Assembly: GCA_040285825.1 (NCBI GenBank) | Contig: JAUPSS010000007.1 | Location: 2,516,689-2,580,688, forward strand | Reading direction: 5' to 3' | Length of the DNA stretch: 64,000 bases | Source of the DNA: Eukaryota sp. TZLM1-RC | Taxonomy: Eukaryota; Metamonada: BaSk clade | Shown here: positions 10,321-22,500 of the stretch, piece after piece | Layout of the letters: each line of letters begins with the position of its first letter | How positions within the stretch are numbered: the first letter of the stretch is position 1 | Notes under the pieces: model-generated | What the model was told of the DNA's origin: nothing | Databases searched by the model: none | The model's input: the letters and a program-made list of their open reading frames with translations, nothing else | Translations under genes and position numbers: made by a program

Positions 10321-10329
10321 TATCTGAAG

Positions 10330-10840
10330 TGTTCTAGTAGTTTGGGATGTTATAAAGAGTCTCAGTTGATAGGTACAATCTGAACACTATCGCCGAGAAC
10401 AAAGCCTTAGAACAGCTGATGCGCTTCTGTTATGAGTCAATCTTTCTAGTATCTGTGGTTTTTATTTGGAATCCATCTTTCTTCAAGCATCATTCAAACT
10501 TATTCCAAGAACTTTCATTCTTGGTGAGATCGTCTACAGACGTTCTGGAATTGTCGAATAATTGGCCACCAATCTCAGTGAGCCCATTTCTCCTCTAGAA
10601 CAATACGTAGCTTTGAAGCTGGTTTCTTTGTGGTCTCTGGAACGCTTCTGGTCTGGTTCCATAATAGTGCTCACTAGTTGGAATTTCTAGCTGATTTAGT
10701 GATGCAGAAATGTCTCTAGACCAAACAGGTGTTGAACATGGGCAGAAACCCTGGGATATGAACACAGATTCGAACAATGACTTTGCTGAAACACCAAGCA
10801 GCCAGTTGAATACTGTCACGTGGTGAATTTCAACTTCACC
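10330..10840. other. No recognisable feature
   Basis: Apart from short chance ORFs I see no protein similarity, RNA gene or repeat here. Confidence 0.4.
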
Positions 10841-10847
10841 ATCTACG

Positions 10848-11400
10848 ATGATTGATTGCTCAGTTTCAGTTACTTTTAAAATTTGGTTCATTTTCACCTT
10901 CTTACATCCACAAAACAATAAAACAAGCCGATTAATAGACACATTTATAATGGATACTGGATCTGTCGATCGAGAAAATTTCAATAATGAAAATTTGGAA
11001 ACTTCTATGCCAAAATTTAGTACAATCAATGCTGATCCCATCTCGATCAAGCCTCAAACTTTTGAAAAATTGAAATCTGACAACCAAAATTATTGTGAAG
11101 CTAATTATTGGTTACTCAACACCTTGGTCACGTCATATTCAAACTAAGTCAATCAAAGTCACGGTAATTCTGATTGGAATGTTGAAATTTTTGAAGAATG
11201 CCTCTATTCTTTTGATTTTGATCATTTTACATTTACTGATTTAAATGAAATTGTTTTGTTCCCATTTTCAGATCAATGTAATGAATAACAAAATTCTACA
11301 ACACAAAGAATTGAGGAACTTCGGGAAAAACGTTTCAATTATTGGCTTTTAAATCACAAAATTGTGAGATTACAAGAATGATTGGTCTCAAATTACACCC
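10848..11400 (+). pseudogene. Degenerate coding remnant, probably retroelement-derived
   Basis: The plus strand is open from 10848 to 11147 and then continues in coding-like fashion with scattered stops. Two segments repeat a similar pattern (YCEANYWLLNTLV and KRFNYWLLNHKIV, at about 11090-11130 and 11330-11370), as if two related units had been copied in tandem. I do not recognise the family. The surrounding density of non-LTR copies suggests the N-terminal part of such an element. Confidence 0.3.
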
Positions 11401-12528
11401 GCTTTGTCGATCAATTTTGATTGATGATGTTATTAATTTTAAATGTACTAATATTTGACCTTACTTGATGGTTTTCTTCACCGGTTTCAAGTAGTTTAAT
11501 ATCGATAATTTCATTTGTTGAGTGTTCAAAGTCCAGTGAACTAAAAAAACCTCATTGAGGCATTTACAGCTCAAGTTCAGAGGTAGAATTGGAGAAGATA
11601 TCACTCATAGAAATTGGTGAATATTTAAAATGGCTTTTGTGTATTCTTCTTGATTTTGATAGCAATTCAATTATTAGGCCATAGTCTATTTCTACTTTTG
11701 ACATCTATTTATGATGTACGTGAGATGTTCAAGATCGTTATTTCCAATATTGCAGCAGTTTTCCTCCAAGCTGGCATTCCTAACGCTGCCTCTGTTCCAC
11801 GTATGATTCTGAATAGTATCAGGAATCTCCCATCCATAACTGTCACTACTGTTGTTTTCTCCCAGAATCTGAACTTATAGCCAAACAATCCTATTCTGAC
11901 TGAAGTTACCATTTGAAGTTTGGCTTTATTTTGATAATAAAATTGTTAAAGTGATTTCTTTAATCAGTTTTGATACTCAATAAATTCTATATATAATTGC
12001 GAAAAGTTTGGGTTGAATTATAAGCAGGAACATGGTAACCAGGAGGTTTCTGAAGAACATTTCTTTGAATAGAGCGCTCCTGATTGAACTATATTGATGT
12101 TTTTGTAGTTCTCATTTAATGCTCTTTAACACTAATCATGATAAACTAATAGATTTAATTAATTCATTAATTCAAAACTTCACTTCAAAACATACCTGGG
12201 CAGTGTCACTGTACTTGAACGTTATTGTATATTTTTTCATTAAAATTTTTGTTTTATTAAAATCATACTCAATTAAACAACACAACTTCTGCAAACAATC
12301 AAAACTCTCTTCTTTTTCGTCTGCATAAGTTTCAAAGACGAGCCTCCAGGTTGAATGTGTACTATTTTGAAGGGAGTGCAGTTTGAAGCCCTCAGTGGGT
12401 GTTTCGTTCAAAGTTGAGGACATGAAGTTGATGAGTAAATGTGTCTTTATTGATTTAACGAGTATGTTTTGTACAAAAGATTCAATTTGTCATAACACCA
12501 TGACAGCAGTGTTTCTTGTCATAACGTC
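11400..12528. other. No recognisable feature
   Basis: AT-rich sequence with only short ORFs that do not resemble known families. No tRNA, clear repeat or element end was seen. Confidence 0.4.
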
Positions 12529-13981
12529 ATGCCCAGATATGCTTCCCTGTGTTTGAAGGCACACTTGTACCAATTGGGTGTGAGCCTAGTAGAGTAGCCG
12601 CTGTTTTTAGATGTATTATTGGTGAGCAAAGTAGTGAGTTGAGTAGTTTGACTTCTAATTTGATTGATTTTGATTCAACATTTGTTAAGTTTTTGGGTTG
12701 TGGATCTGAACTTGTCCCCATTTTACACATTGCTTCTAATGCTTTTGACTCGGTCAAGGCCATATATGCCGGAATTAATGCCGTATTTTCAATCAACATA
12801 TTGCACATATTCTAATTTACATTTTGGTAATAACATTTTGAGTTCATCAAGTGGTGTAAAGCAAGGAGATCCGTTAGGACCTCTTTTGTTTTCTTTGGCC
12901 ATTCATCCTATTTTACTGCAAATTCAAGAGATGTTTCCTTCACTAAAAATGATTACATATATGGATGATGTTGTGCTTATTGGTGATTTAAATATTGTGA
13001 AACAAGCAACTGTATGTTTCAAAGAATTATTTACCAAAATTGGTCTCCGACTTAATTTACTTAAATGTGTTTTGTTATCGAATTCTCCAGTTTCCACAAT
13101 AGTTGATGGTATTGAAATTCAAGCCAAATTATATTCAATTGATGCTATTCGTCATTTGGGTTCGTTTTTAGGAAATAATGATGAAATTACCAAAAAATTG
13201 TTTGAAAAGTTGAACTCAATTTCCGACAAAATTGACCGAATGATGAATTTAGATATACAAAAACACATCAAATTTACCATTATAAGACTGTGTTTTAGTT
13301 CTAACTTCAATCATATATTTCGATCTACAAATCCTCTCGTCACTAGGTCTCTGGCTCAGAAGTTTAATGAGTTACGTGCAAAAGTTCTGTCACAATTACT
13401 GAGATGTAAAATTTTCCAAATTCCAGACCATGCTTATCTTAGTCAACATTATGGCGGTTTAGGTTGGACGAAGGCTTCTATTCTTACCTCGTGTGCATTT
13501 GTTGGTGGATGCAGAAATGCAATCTTTGAGTTTTCCGAAAGATTTGCAGATTGGGAAGATTTATTGATGACAACGCAAAGTTCCACTGTTTTTGCATTAA
13601 ATGAAGAAACTTCAAAAATTGATGCAGAAAAATGGGGTCGATGCTTTCCCCAATCATTCAATGGCAATATTCCAGAAAAGAATGTTTTAAATTTGAAGTA
13701 CACTCTTTGAACATTACAGAAACGATTGACTGGAATGTATGAAAATGATCTTTATAATAATATATGCAGCTCGTCTGTTTTAAAACAAGATCTTCACTCA
13801 TTGTTATTGGAAAAGGGTGTTTGTGAAAACAAGTCATCAGATTCTTCACTTTTTGTAACCATTGTACCACGAAGATTTGGGTTGTGTGCCACTAATGAAG
13901 CATTTGTAACAAAAATGAGATTATATTTGAATATCCCCATTAATCAATTATTATCAAAAGAAAAATGCCCAGATATGCTTC
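12529..13981 (+). mobile_element. Chimeric non-LTR retrotransposon insertion bounded by a 17-bp direct repeat
   Basis: The sequence ATGCCCAGATATGCTTC occurs at 12529-12545 and again at 13965-13981. Between them lies about 220 bp of degenerate RT-like coding sequence from a different element (SNAFDSVKA ends it), fused at about 12765 to a group A copy. That copy runs from the RT palm (GVKQGDPLGPLL, YMDDVVLIGD) to the start of the C-terminal region. It stops at an A-rich stretch (tcaaaagaaaaa) inside the ORF rather than at the normal 3' end. The long frame 12664-13710 ends at a TGA that is CGA in the 8-9-kb copy. The flanking repeat is the size expected of a target-site duplication. Confidence 0.75.
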
Positions 13982-14446
13982 AAAATACTGATGTGTGGGC
14001 TTTATTGCAATAGCTTCTCTTATATTATTGAATAATATTGGGAATTTAATAATTTTGGTGAATTGAATTCAGAAGGCTTCAGAAAGTTATCAAATCTCTT
14101 CATTGTTATTTTTTTAAACTCTATTTTTTATTTTTTTAATTGAATGTGGTGAAAATTGGGAAAGAAAGTTGAATCAGTAAAAAAATTGCTTATTTCTATC
14201 AGCATTAACCTCTTCAATTTCGTTAACAATTTTTTGTACTGTTTTGCTGTGAATTTGGAAAACTCATCGAACAAATATTTTAAGGGTGTACTCCTTCACA
14301 GTATTTCAGGGTGTCTTGAGCTAATCTTTTTATTTGTTTTATTTTATTTGTTTTATTTTATTTATTATTTCACTTTTTTTATTCGTATCTTGTATCCAAA
14401 TAGGATTACACTGTTGAATCAAATATCCATACTAGACTCTTCGACG

Positions 14447-16126
14447 ATGCCTCCACGTCTCAGTAAACTATTCATTGTCTGCATCAATCCTAATGTCTCC
14501 AATATCGACCTAATAAAGTCTTTCTTCTTGTCCCAAAATGCCATTCTACGTGAAGTACCAACAAGAGACTCACTAGTTGTTCAGTTCTGCTCGACCTTCC
14601 AATCTTTCACCAGTAACATTCTCACTCTTTCCAATACAGCCACTCTCCTCAACTCTTCTTTGATCACAGCCCTCCTCCGTACCACTCCTTCCAGCTCTCC
14701 TCATCTCTCTTCTCTTCTTGAACTCATCAGATCCCGTCAGTCAATCTACTCTCTTTCTCTCCTTCACCACAAGGTTCTTCTGTCAGGTACACTTCCCCAA
14801 GATGATCACCGCAACCTTACCAAACTTTTGCCTTACTTTGGATGTTCAATTGTGAATGATAGTCCTACTTTGGTGGTGGCAAAATATGTCACGTCATTAG
14901 ACTCGTTATTCAACTGTCCAATAGTCTCGAGTTTTTTACTAAGTTATGTTCAAAATGAACCTCCTTTTAGTTTTTTCCCAGAAGATATTCCAAGAGATGT
15001 CATTTTGTTACCCTTTTCTAATTTTGTAATTTGTGTAAAATATTTGGGTAATTCAGAATCTAAAAAAAGAATTGATTCCATTGTGACCCTCAATGGGGGT
15101 CAGGTTGTTGAAGTTGCTGATGCAACGGCAACTCACGTGATTTTTGATCCCCAACTTCCAATCAATAAATCAATTTTTGATGAGGTTTCCCTTTTAAATA
15201 TACCAGTAATGTCTGTTAATTGGATTTTTAATAGAATTAAATTGCCAATTCCCAATGATGATGATTATATTCTCAATTTAAACAGTTTGGTCGCAGAAAT
15301 TAATCAAAATGATTGCGAATATGATTGCCCTGACAGTCATAAATCTCCAGATTCTTTAAAATTATTTAATGGATTGAACTTTTTATTGCACGGGTTTAGT
15401 GAAAATTTAAACCTTAAAGATCAGTTATCCGAACTAATCAGTCAAAATGGGGGTCATTTAGTCAATCAAAATCCTCTTGCTGACGTCACCGTGTGTTGGC
15501 ATGGCCATCAAGTCCCGAAAGGTCTTCGGTTTAATTGTCTTATTGTTTCTCCAGAATGGATTACAATCAGCTTATGGTTGAATGAAAAAATTGATGTTAA
15601 TTCTTTTGCAATTCTGAAACCTTTAAATTTGAAATTAAGCCATTTGGGTAGTTTGTATTCAAATAATGAACTTTTTTCATATGTCATTTCGCTTCGAGGG
15701 CAACTTTATCAACAATGTTTAGAGGCAAGTTGTGAAATTTTGAAGATAACTCTTGCTGACAGATTAAGTTCTTTGAATCTAACAAGGTTAAAATTTGTGA
15801 TTTTCGACTATGATTCTTCTGTGAGCCCTATTATCAGTGACAAGATTAAACGTAAACTCAAGGTTTGCTTATCGAAAAATTTAAAATTTTTGTCGTCGCA
15901 GTTTATTTCAGATTCTCTTAATGGAAACTATTGTCAACTCGATAATTATTTCATTGCCCCTGAATCTATTTCTAGAACTCTATCAAATGAAGGTACTTCA
16001 AATGATAGCTCTTTATTAGCAACGATTCTTCAGCAAAACCAATCAAATGTTCAACCAAATGATTTCTATGATTTAGACAGTCAGATCCAACCTCCAGTTT
16101 GTCCTAGGGTGGGTTATAAATATTAA
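14447..16126 (+). CDS. Multi-BRCT domain protein (TopBP1/Dpb11-like)
   Basis: 559 aa from the ATG at 14447; the frame is open further upstream, but that part is hydrophobic and AT-rich and unlike a protein start. Two BRCT units are clear. One is at about residues 185-280, with Gly-Gly (NGGQVVEV), THVIFD and the conserved Trp in MSVNWIF. The second is at about 310-400, with QNGGHLV and SPEWITISLW. A weaker unit lies at the N-terminus (LFIVCINPNVSN), and a possible fourth near the C-terminus. BRCT arrays bind phosphopeptides in replication initiation and DNA-damage signalling. No other enzymatic domain is visible. The gene is convergent with the dynein gene, with about 370 bp between stops. Confidence 0.7.
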   Translation: MPPRLSKLFIVCINPNVSNIDLIKSFFLSQNAILREVPTRDSLVVQFCSTFQSFTSNILTLSNTATLLNSSLITALLRTTPSSSPHLSSLLELIRSRQSIYSLSLLHHKVLLSGTLPQDDHRNLTKLLPYFGCSIVNDSPTLVVAKYVTSLDSLFNCPIVSSFLLSYVQNEPPFSFFPEDIPRDVILLPFSNFVICVKYLGNSESKKRIDSIVTLNGGQVVEVADATATHVIFDPQLPINKSIFDEVSLLNIPVMSVNWIFNRIKLPIPNDDDYILNLNSLVAEINQNDCEYDCPDSHKSPDSLKLFNGLNFLLHGFSENLNLKDQLSELISQNGGHLVNQNPLADVTVCWHGHQVPKGLRFNCLIVSPEWITISLWLNEKIDVNSFAILKPLNLKLSHLGSLYSNNELFSYVISLRGQLYQQCLEASCEILKITLADRLSSLNLTRLKFVIFDYDSSVSPIISDKIKRKLKVCLSKNLKFLSSQFISDSLNGNYCQLDNYFIAPESISRTLSNEGTSNDSSLLATILQQNQSNVQPNDFYDLDSQIQPPVCPRVGYKY

Positions 16127-16408
16127 TATAAGGAAGAATTTATTAGAAAAAGATTTGAAAAAGCTGTTATTATTGATTTGTACAAATAGTCAATTGCTTA
16201 AATTTATTTGAGTTTTTCATTTCATGCACACAGCTTATTGTTACTCGCTGTCCTGAATTTGAGATTTGTTTTTTGCTTTTCAACGTAGCCTTAGTTGTAA
16301 TTTAGGTTTAAAAGTTGTTGTTTCAAATATTACCATTCTCCAACCAACTTTTAGACTCTATCTTTATTTCGATAATTTAATTAAATAGTTGTAGAAATTG
16401 CTTTTCCA

Positions 16409-16511
16409 TTCCACTTTTTCATTAATAAAATGTATAAAATACAGTAGTTTATTCAACAAAAAATTCAAAATTAATTAAAAAATTAATATCTCCTTAAATA
16501 TTCCACTTTTT
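16409..16511 (+). repeat. 13-bp direct repeat flanking an AT-rich block downstream of the dynein ORF
   Basis: ATTCCACTTTTTC occurs at 16409-16421 and 16499-16511. The second copy overlaps the last codons of the dynein ORF. The roughly 77 bp between is nearly pure A/T and, on the minus strand, contains an AATAAA-like poly(A) signal. It could be a small insertion with target duplication at the gene's end. Confidence 0.5.
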
Positions 16512-19500
16512 CTTTAAATTTTTCAACCTATTACTTACTGCAATCGCCTGCTGTCCAACTTCTGGCGCCACTACTTGACCATCATCTAATTCTGCCAAAT
16601 CCCGCATTGTCTTACTGAGTAATCCATCTCTCCACTCCCTAGTGGCTGGGTTGGTAAAGCCATAGAGTTCATTAGCAGGCTGAGTTTTGGGATTGATGTC
16701 AGGGGCCAGGACCTTATTGCCATAATATGCCTTCATTGAAGCAGCAAGTATTCTCCAAACGCAAGTTTTTCCTGAACCAGCTGGACCCAATACAAAAACA
16801 GAATGTCGTACTTCAAGCAACTCTTTAAGCTGGACCACCTTTAATACAAAGAGATCACAATCTGATTGTAATCCTGCTTCGATACAGCATTGGCGAACAA
16901 CATCTTCAAACTTAACGTCTACCTTTCGTGGTAGATCCAATCCCGGGAATAAATCGCCGATAAGACCCATGAAAACCTCAACATCTTCAGTAATAATCTT
17001 GGGCAAATTAAAATCTCTTAAAGCCCTCATCAAAATGTTATCCTCTACAACATCTGGTTCAGCTCTCTTGAGAGAACCAGCCACCACCAAGACAGACTTG
17101 ATGGCACGAAGGCCCCAATCGTAGTGATGTTGTTTGGATAAAAGTTCCTTACAAAGGGAATACAGGGTGGTAAATTTCAAAGCCAAAAGTTTGGCAGATT
17201 CAAAACCCTCAGCCATGAGCATGATTTCAGCAATGATTTGGAAATCTGGAACAACCATAGAAACAGGTCTGAATAGAGATTTTACGTTTTCAGGAAGTTC
17301 AGTCCTACCCGCATAACCGGGATTCATTGTAATAAACACACCAACAGTTGGTTTAAGCTTGACATACTCGTCAAGTAACCAAAATTCGGGTTTGGATCCC
17401 CTAACTGCGTCGAGAATGGACTTGACTTGACTTGCGACGACTGACAAGACTTCAATGGAAATTCTATTAAATTCATCAAAGCAACCCCAAGAACCAGAAG
17501 CTGATAGTCCTTTGAATATATTACCAAGAGATTTAAAATTCATCTGTTCAGAACAATTAAAAACGTAAACCATCAATCCTAGAGCCCGACCCAAATCTTT
17601 TGTGGTTTCAGTCTTACCAGTACCAGCTGGCCCAGCAGGAGCACCTCCCATAAACAGCCATAGTGATTGGGTTAGAGTAATGTAACAACGATCTGTGAGC
17701 GGAGTAATAACCAATCTAGGTGTATTTCCTAAATATTCATAACTGTAACGGAATTGAGCATCACAAATGTCCGCGAAACAATCAGAACGTTGATCATCCC
17801 ACTTCAGGCGAAGTTGCTTCTGCCATTGGAAGTTATCGGGTGAATCTACTTTTTGGTCAATTAAATCAGCAACAACGTCTCTGGAATGTACCTCAATTGT
17901 ACATAGAGTGCAAATTTTCAGACGTGTTTGTTTATCTAAATTACCTTGAATTAACTTGATTAATTCAGTAATTTGCTTCTGTTGCATCTTGTTATAGTCA
18001 ATCAAAGCATCTTCGGAACCCTCTACGAGCTTTTGGAAGGCATAATTCACATCAGAAGTCCACCAAATTTGAGAACCAACAAGGCAAATCTGCGCAGGAT
18101 ACTCAAAGATCCACTTAGACCTTCTAGAAGCATCATAAGTGTTGACTGCTTCGTTTAGAATTGATTTTAAATTGCTCTGCATAGCTTCAACTACCCTATT
18201 GAGCCAGTTTTCCACCTGTCCAGAGAGAATAACTGGTTGAGAAAACTTAACGTACTCTCCATCCTTTGCATGCATCCCAATAGCAATACAATCAGAATCA
18301 TCATCACTTTCCTGGAAGTCAAGCTTTGCAATTGAGTCGAATATCTTCCCCATGTGGTGCTGGACTTGTTTTGGTCTTGTTCCCTTTGACAAAATATCCA
18401 ATAAATCAGCAGGAGAAATGAAATAAAAACGTGGAAATGCTCTTCGTTTTGTATCCAAATATTCATCCAAACTTTTTTGACACCTGTCAAGCTCACTGGC
18501 CATGTTTTCCAAAAATTCAAGGAAACCATCTGAGCAGCAACAGTCAATAACTGCAGGATTACGTGACACTTCCATGATTCTTGATCCCCAAGAATCATCA
18601 ATCACGTCGAACCGTTTAGCATCATCAGGCAGTTGTTCGCGAATGTCTTGTGAAAATTTGAAAATTGATTGTAAATGAGTCCATGTCTTTTGAACATCTA
18701 GCCAAGTACTAATAACAGAGTCTGTTGTGCCTAATGCATTCATCCATTGTTTGACTTTGTCAACAAAATGAGCAACATGTCTGGAAGAGGACATATTTTG
18801 AACCAAAACCATATCATTTTCGAGCTGCTCAACGACTTCATCAGAAACGGAAACCATCAAATAACCTTCCCGGTCGGCGTGAGGGTTAAATTCAAATACC
18901 AGATTTCTCCAAGTTTGTTCCAGAGCGGAAAGAGTATTTTCTATTTGTTCTTCTTTTCTCGCTTTCAAAATAATTTCAGAGACATCATCTGAGAACTTGT
19001 GCAACTCCAACTCTAACATATCTTCAAGAGTAAAATCATCAGAGATTTCAAATGACTTCTGGGCAAGTCTTGCAATTTCCTTCCAATGACGTTTCCTCAT
19101 CGAATCGTTTCTAAGGTCCGCAATGAGGGGCACGGTATTGAGGAAGTTGGTGACCAAGTCAGAGAGTCCTGAATAAGCATCATATGCACGGACTTCCTTT
19201 TTCAAACCACGTAAATCTTTATTAAAATTCTTAGTGGCCATTTCCATAACATCGGTGTTAATGTTACGCCATGAAGTAGTTTTCCATTGGTTGAGAGAAG
19301 AAGTAACAAGTGAATTCACGTCCCAAATAGTCTTTAATAATCTTAATTCATTTCTCAAGGAAGAAAGCTTGGTCAGGTCTGAAGCAGAAATGTCAAACAA
19401 TCGTTGCTCTTCTTTCAGAGAATCAGCAAGTTCTTCAAAAGATTGTAGTTCGACCTCAAACTGGTCTAGTAATTTGTAAGAATCCAATGCGCCATTTTCT

Positions 19501-22500
19501 GAAAATTTAGTAACAGAAGATGACTTGAATTTTTGCTTGAGCTCTCTGAAAGAATCATCAAAATCAACCATTCTTTCTTTAACTTTTAATACTTCAAGTT
19601 GCTTAAAAGGCGCTACTTTCTCGGAAACAATAATGGATAATTTTTTTAATTCGGAAAAATCATTTTTTAATTGATCAATTTCTTCAGTACTAGACGAAAC
19701 TCTGTCTGAGAAACCATTATTCTTTAAAATTAACAAAATTTCTTTTAGTGAAGTGAAATCAGATTCAAATTTATCGCAAGATTCATCAATATCAAGAATC
19801 CACCGCATAATGCTGCTTAAATCTTCAGAGCTGACAGATCCTTCTAAATCAGTATTAAAAACAATATTAGCGTCACCAATAAATTTTCTAATATATGCCA
19901 CTTCAGAAACTAATTTTTCAGACAAATGGTCAACATAGACAGAACTCCAACGATTAACTAGCTGAATTAAACAATGCTTACCTTTAGTAATGTCAATGGA
20001 GAGCCAGAATAAATCATCAGGGACGGAAATTAAGGAAGGACACTTGGATTTACAACACAATTCGGTTGGTAATTGTTCCAATGAACTTGCCAATTTACTA
20101 AAGTTCTTTAGTTTATCTTCAAATAAATCCAAACTAGGAGCTTGGGGGGTATATTCAGGCTGGTCTAGCTCCGCGTCATTTCTATCGACATTACCATGGA
20201 CCAAGAACCACTCAAGATCATCTTCAGGAGAAACCTTCCACAACCAAGAGTACTTATCGAATGACGCTTTAACTTTGGTAAGAAAAGATGAAGCGGATGA
20301 AATTGTTGATAGAATTTGGGATTTGCCTTCTTCTAAAAGAGAAGAATTGGTAACTTCTGCTGAATAATTAGTATTAGAACCATCAGGTTTAATTAAGAAT
20401 TCTGCTGATTTGAATATATTTGAAATAATCAACTCAAACACACTGACCAATGAAATTGAATCACTTTCATCACCGGGGGAAAAACAAGGAATTCTGCTAT
20501 CCAAATCAATAAAAAACTCAGGAACAACTAAGGGTGCCTCAGTTACATTGGGGTTAAATTGGTCTAATAAATGATTAAAAGAGAGCTGAATAATTTCAAT
20601 CAAATGCTGACCGATTAGATTGGAAACATATTCAAGATAGATACTCCAGGCCTGGGGGTCGACTTGCTGAGAAAATTTATCATTTTCCTTTCCCTTGATT
20701 GTCGACAATGTATCAGTTAATAACTCTGAAATTGATTGTGTAGTGTTGGTAATTGAAGGGAAAACATTTGTAATTTTGCTAATTAAGGTTTCAATTTCTT
20801 TTTCTGAAGTGATCCTGAAAATTTTACCTTTCTTCCTTGATAACATTGGTTTTTGTTTCAATTGGTCCATAAAACTATTAATCTTATCTTCATTTGCTAA
20901 TAACTTAGATACCAAAGACTTAAAATTAAAAGTCCTCTCCACAATTGATTGAATACTCGAAGCTGCAGACTCTGAAATCCAAGTAACTTCGTTTGATAAC
21001 ACCCCAATTTCATCAGAAATAGACTCAATTATTGGTTTAAAGACCTCAACGTCACATTGTCTAACCAGTTCAATTCCTGAGTTATAATTTCTCACTGCAT
21101 CATTCAAAGAGACCACCCAATGGCGATATTTGGAACTTTCTTCAAAGACTTGGAGAGCCTCTTCGGGTATTGGGAGATTCATGTACTGAAAGTATTTGAT
21201 TTCTCGTAATAATGCCACTAATTTTGGATCAAAATTGACAACCGTAAAACCAAAACCAAACTGTGAAACTTCTCCAAGGGGCTTTAGCAAGGGTGATTTG
21301 AGATTCAAAACAGCTTCTTTAGCAGCATTGTCAGCCCAGTCTTTGTAAACTTGGTTCTCGTGGTTGCTGATTAATTCAAGAAACTCATTGGCCCTTTTCA
21401 CCACTCTCCTTGCCTTAGAGTGACTTAAAATAGATGTGGAAACTTCTTGCTCTGAGGACCTTCTGCTGCCATCCTGGTTCCATTGTTTGAGCAGAGAGAG
21501 TGGTTCTTCGCATCTCTTCTTGAGCATCTTGGTCCAAAATAATTGTCCTGCAAAGGGAGGCATATTGTTATCTAATGGAGGATTGGCTTTGTTGTATGAG
21601 AAATGCGAATGAAGAGATTCAATTTCTTCTTCAAATAGTTCAAGGGCCTTTAAAAGCCTTGGAATGATAATATCCTTAATTTCAGGGCGACCTACTAAGC
21701 ATTTAAAGGTTTCAAAAACAGTCAAACCAGCAGTAATAGTGGTAGAAGAATCAAAAGTTTGGCTTATCAGTTTAGCCAATTCTAAAGTCCAATTCCCGGT
21801 GATCCTGGAAAATTCAGATAATTGAGCAGTGAAAGAATCATTAACACGAAAATCACAGGATAAAGGGTTGTACTGGTGATTGACGAAAATTTCAAGTATT
21901 GACAAGAGAGGATCAACTCCAGATCGTTGCCATTCACTGAGGAGTTGAGTGAATTCTTCAAAGATCTGCTTGACTCTTGTTGACCCTTCTGTTCCATTTT
22001 GAACTATTGCACCAACTTCAACTTTCTCCAACCTAGAGAACTGGGAAACTATAGTAATATAAGATTCAAGAGAGACGATTCTAGACCTAGCTTCTGATAA
22101 AGGGAGGGTAATAGATGAGGAGAAAGTCCAAGGTTCTAAATATGAATCAGTATTGATACTTTCCTTATCCAAAACACGTTCCCGAAGCAAATCTTTTTCT
22201 GCCAAAATTCTGTCTCCCAATATTTTCAAATAAAGTTTACAGTCTTGAAGAATCTTCAAGACTTCAGCAGAATCATTATTGAAAACATTACCCCCTTCAC
22301 AACCAGCTAAACTAGAAACTGCATAAATTAACCCAAACTGGATTCTTCCAAACAAACGAACTAATAAAACAACTGGCATTGAGAATTTGGAGGGAGAATT
22401 GGGGTTTTCGGCCTTCACTTTGCCAAAAGCAATACATAATTCCTCCCAGAATAGCCTCAATAATCTTGGAAATTTAACACAAAGACTAATGAGTTCCTCC

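Noticed and set aside
14156-14446. N-terminal extension of the BRCT protein
   Set aside because: The upstream frame begins at a non-ATG codon and is AT-driven hydrophobic sequence; the ATG at 14447 starts a BRCT-like segment.
16497-16520. Continuation of dynein AAA2 (KWNI-stop-GDIN resembles KWIVLDGDID)
   Set aside because: The likeness is about eight residues across a stop, and nothing after it resembles dynein; treated as chance.
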